Below are positions 7,377 through 7,856 of a DNA stretch of 7,856 nucleotides, piece after piece (positions within the stretch are counted from its first letter, which is position 1; every line of letters begins with the position of its first letter). Position numbers and translations under genes: made by a program. The notes below the pieces were generated by a model. It searched no databases and was not told where the DNA came from. It was given only the letters and a program-made list of their open reading frames with translations. Location of the stretch: assembly GCA_937860165.1 (NCBI GenBank), contig CALMBE010000676.1, positions 1 to 7,856 of the forward strand, read 5' to 3'. The DNA comes from an uncultured Planctomycetaceae bacterium (GTDB lineage Bacteria > Planctomycetota > Planctomycetia > Pirellulales > Lacipirellulaceae).

Positions 7377-7404
7377 TTGGATCGGCATTTGCCCTAGATA
7401 CAAT
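7377..7404 (+). promoter_or_regulatory. possible promoter for the secreted TPR-like gene
   Basis: TTGGAT (7377-7382), a 16-nt spacer and TACAAT (7399-7404, 5/6 match to the -10 consensus) lie about 140 nt upstream of the ATG at 7545. The -35 is weak (3/6). The downstream gene could instead be read through from the TPR gene, since no terminator separates the two. Confidence 0.35.
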
Positions 7405-7544
7405 GAAAGGAATGGCTTGGTCGCTGGAGGCGACTCACTTTCCTCGACAGCAACAGGATGGCCTAGCGTCCTCGAGAGCGTGTTGAGCGGTTGTTCTTCG
7501 CCCTGTGATCCATGCATATCTTTTTCTTGTTGGGAGTCCTTCGG

Positions 7545-7856
7545 ATGAATTATTCAGTTCCCTTTTGCAGCGGCATTCTGGTGAGTTGTTGTCGGCTGCT
7601 GATTCTGAGTGCTGTTTGCCTCGTGGGGATCGAAGGAGGGACTGCGGCTCGAGGGCAGGAGAATTCGGAGCTCTCGGCAGCCTATGGTCGCGGTGTTCAC
7701 GCATTTTTCGCCGGGGATTCCGACAAGGCGGAGATGCTATTTTCAAATGTGCTCGGCGCTGGTTCACGCGACCCCAGGGTGTATTACTTCCGTGCGTTAA
7801 CGCGCCTCAGATCGGGCCGCCAATACGAAGCAGAAGAAGACATGCAAATGGGTGCC
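7545..7856 (+). CDS. secreted TPR-like protein, N-terminal part, cut by window edge
   Basis: The first 104 codons of a probable exported protein of unknown function. Seen: a hydrophobic segment at about residues 11-29 followed by GGTAARGQ, fitting a signal peptide with cleavage near Ala35. Then two TPR-like helix pairs appear: AAYGRGVHAFFAGDSDKAEM from residue 45, and RVYYFRALTRLRSGRQYEAE at 78-97. ATG 7545 is preferred because GGGAG lies 8 nt upstream. An in-frame ATG at 7512 would add 11 hydrophobic residues and has no ribosome site; an in-frame TGA at about 7506 bounds the frame. It lies 257 bp after the large TPR gene in the same direction with no intervening terminator, so the two may be co-expressed and act together at the cell envelope. 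Cysteines at 8, 15, 16 and 25 lie in the signal region; none is in a clear lipobox. The frame runs off the right edge. Confidence 0.8.
   Translation, partial: MNYSVPFCSGILVSCCRLLILSAVCLVGIEGGTAARGQENSELSAAYGRGVHAFFAGDSDKAEMLFSNVLGAGSRDPRVYYFRALTRLRSGRQYEAEEDMQMGA

Noticed and set aside
7512..7544. Upstream in-frame start for the secreted TPR-like gene
   Set aside because: No ribosome site precedes it, while GGGAG is well placed before ATG 7545.

Overview
The window looks like a stretch of a Planctomycetota chromosome, most likely order Pirellulales. The evidence is the gene types rather than any marker gene: a cysteine-rich exported lipoprotein ending in a Tyr-Tyr-Thr-Val-Arg-Gly-Pro-Arg-Asp-Phe tail, a very large membrane-anchored TPR protein followed by a secreted TPR protein, and an MsbA-type exporter with a long TM1-TM2 loop. 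Base composition is moderate to slightly GC-rich, and genes are separated by long, structured intergenic regions. The taxonomic call is inference.

Layout. Positions 1-1254 (minus strand) hold the first 418 codons of an ABC exporter; its ATPase half lies beyond the left edge. Positions 1255-1678 form a divergent intergenic region with a probable promoter for the exporter and a roughly 125-bp inverted-repeat structure that can fold in two competing ways. Positions 1679-2344 (plus) encode a 221-residue cysteine-rich lipoprotein (34 Cys) with three perfect 12-residue repeats, followed by a strong Rho-independent terminator at 2399-2444. Positions 2445-3021 are non-coding but contain a consensus-like promoter and two consecutive, similar hairpins in what would be a leader of about 330 nt. 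Positions 3022-7287 (plus) encode a 1421-residue TPR protein with an N-terminal membrane anchor. Positions 7288-7544 carry two short palindromes and a possible promoter. Positions 7545-7856 begin a secreted TPR-like protein cut by the right edge.

How the genes may work together. All four proteins are predicted to be membrane or exported proteins. The two TPR proteins are co-oriented and may share a scaffolding role at the cell envelope, but no substrate or pathway can be read from the sequence. The lipoprotein is separated from the TPR genes by a terminator and is probably its own transcription unit. No RNA genes, insertion sequences, CRISPR arrays or phage genes were recognised. The most unusual signals are the exclusively synonymous divergence among the cysteine repeats, and the two structured non-coding elements at 1339-1464 and 2836-2920.
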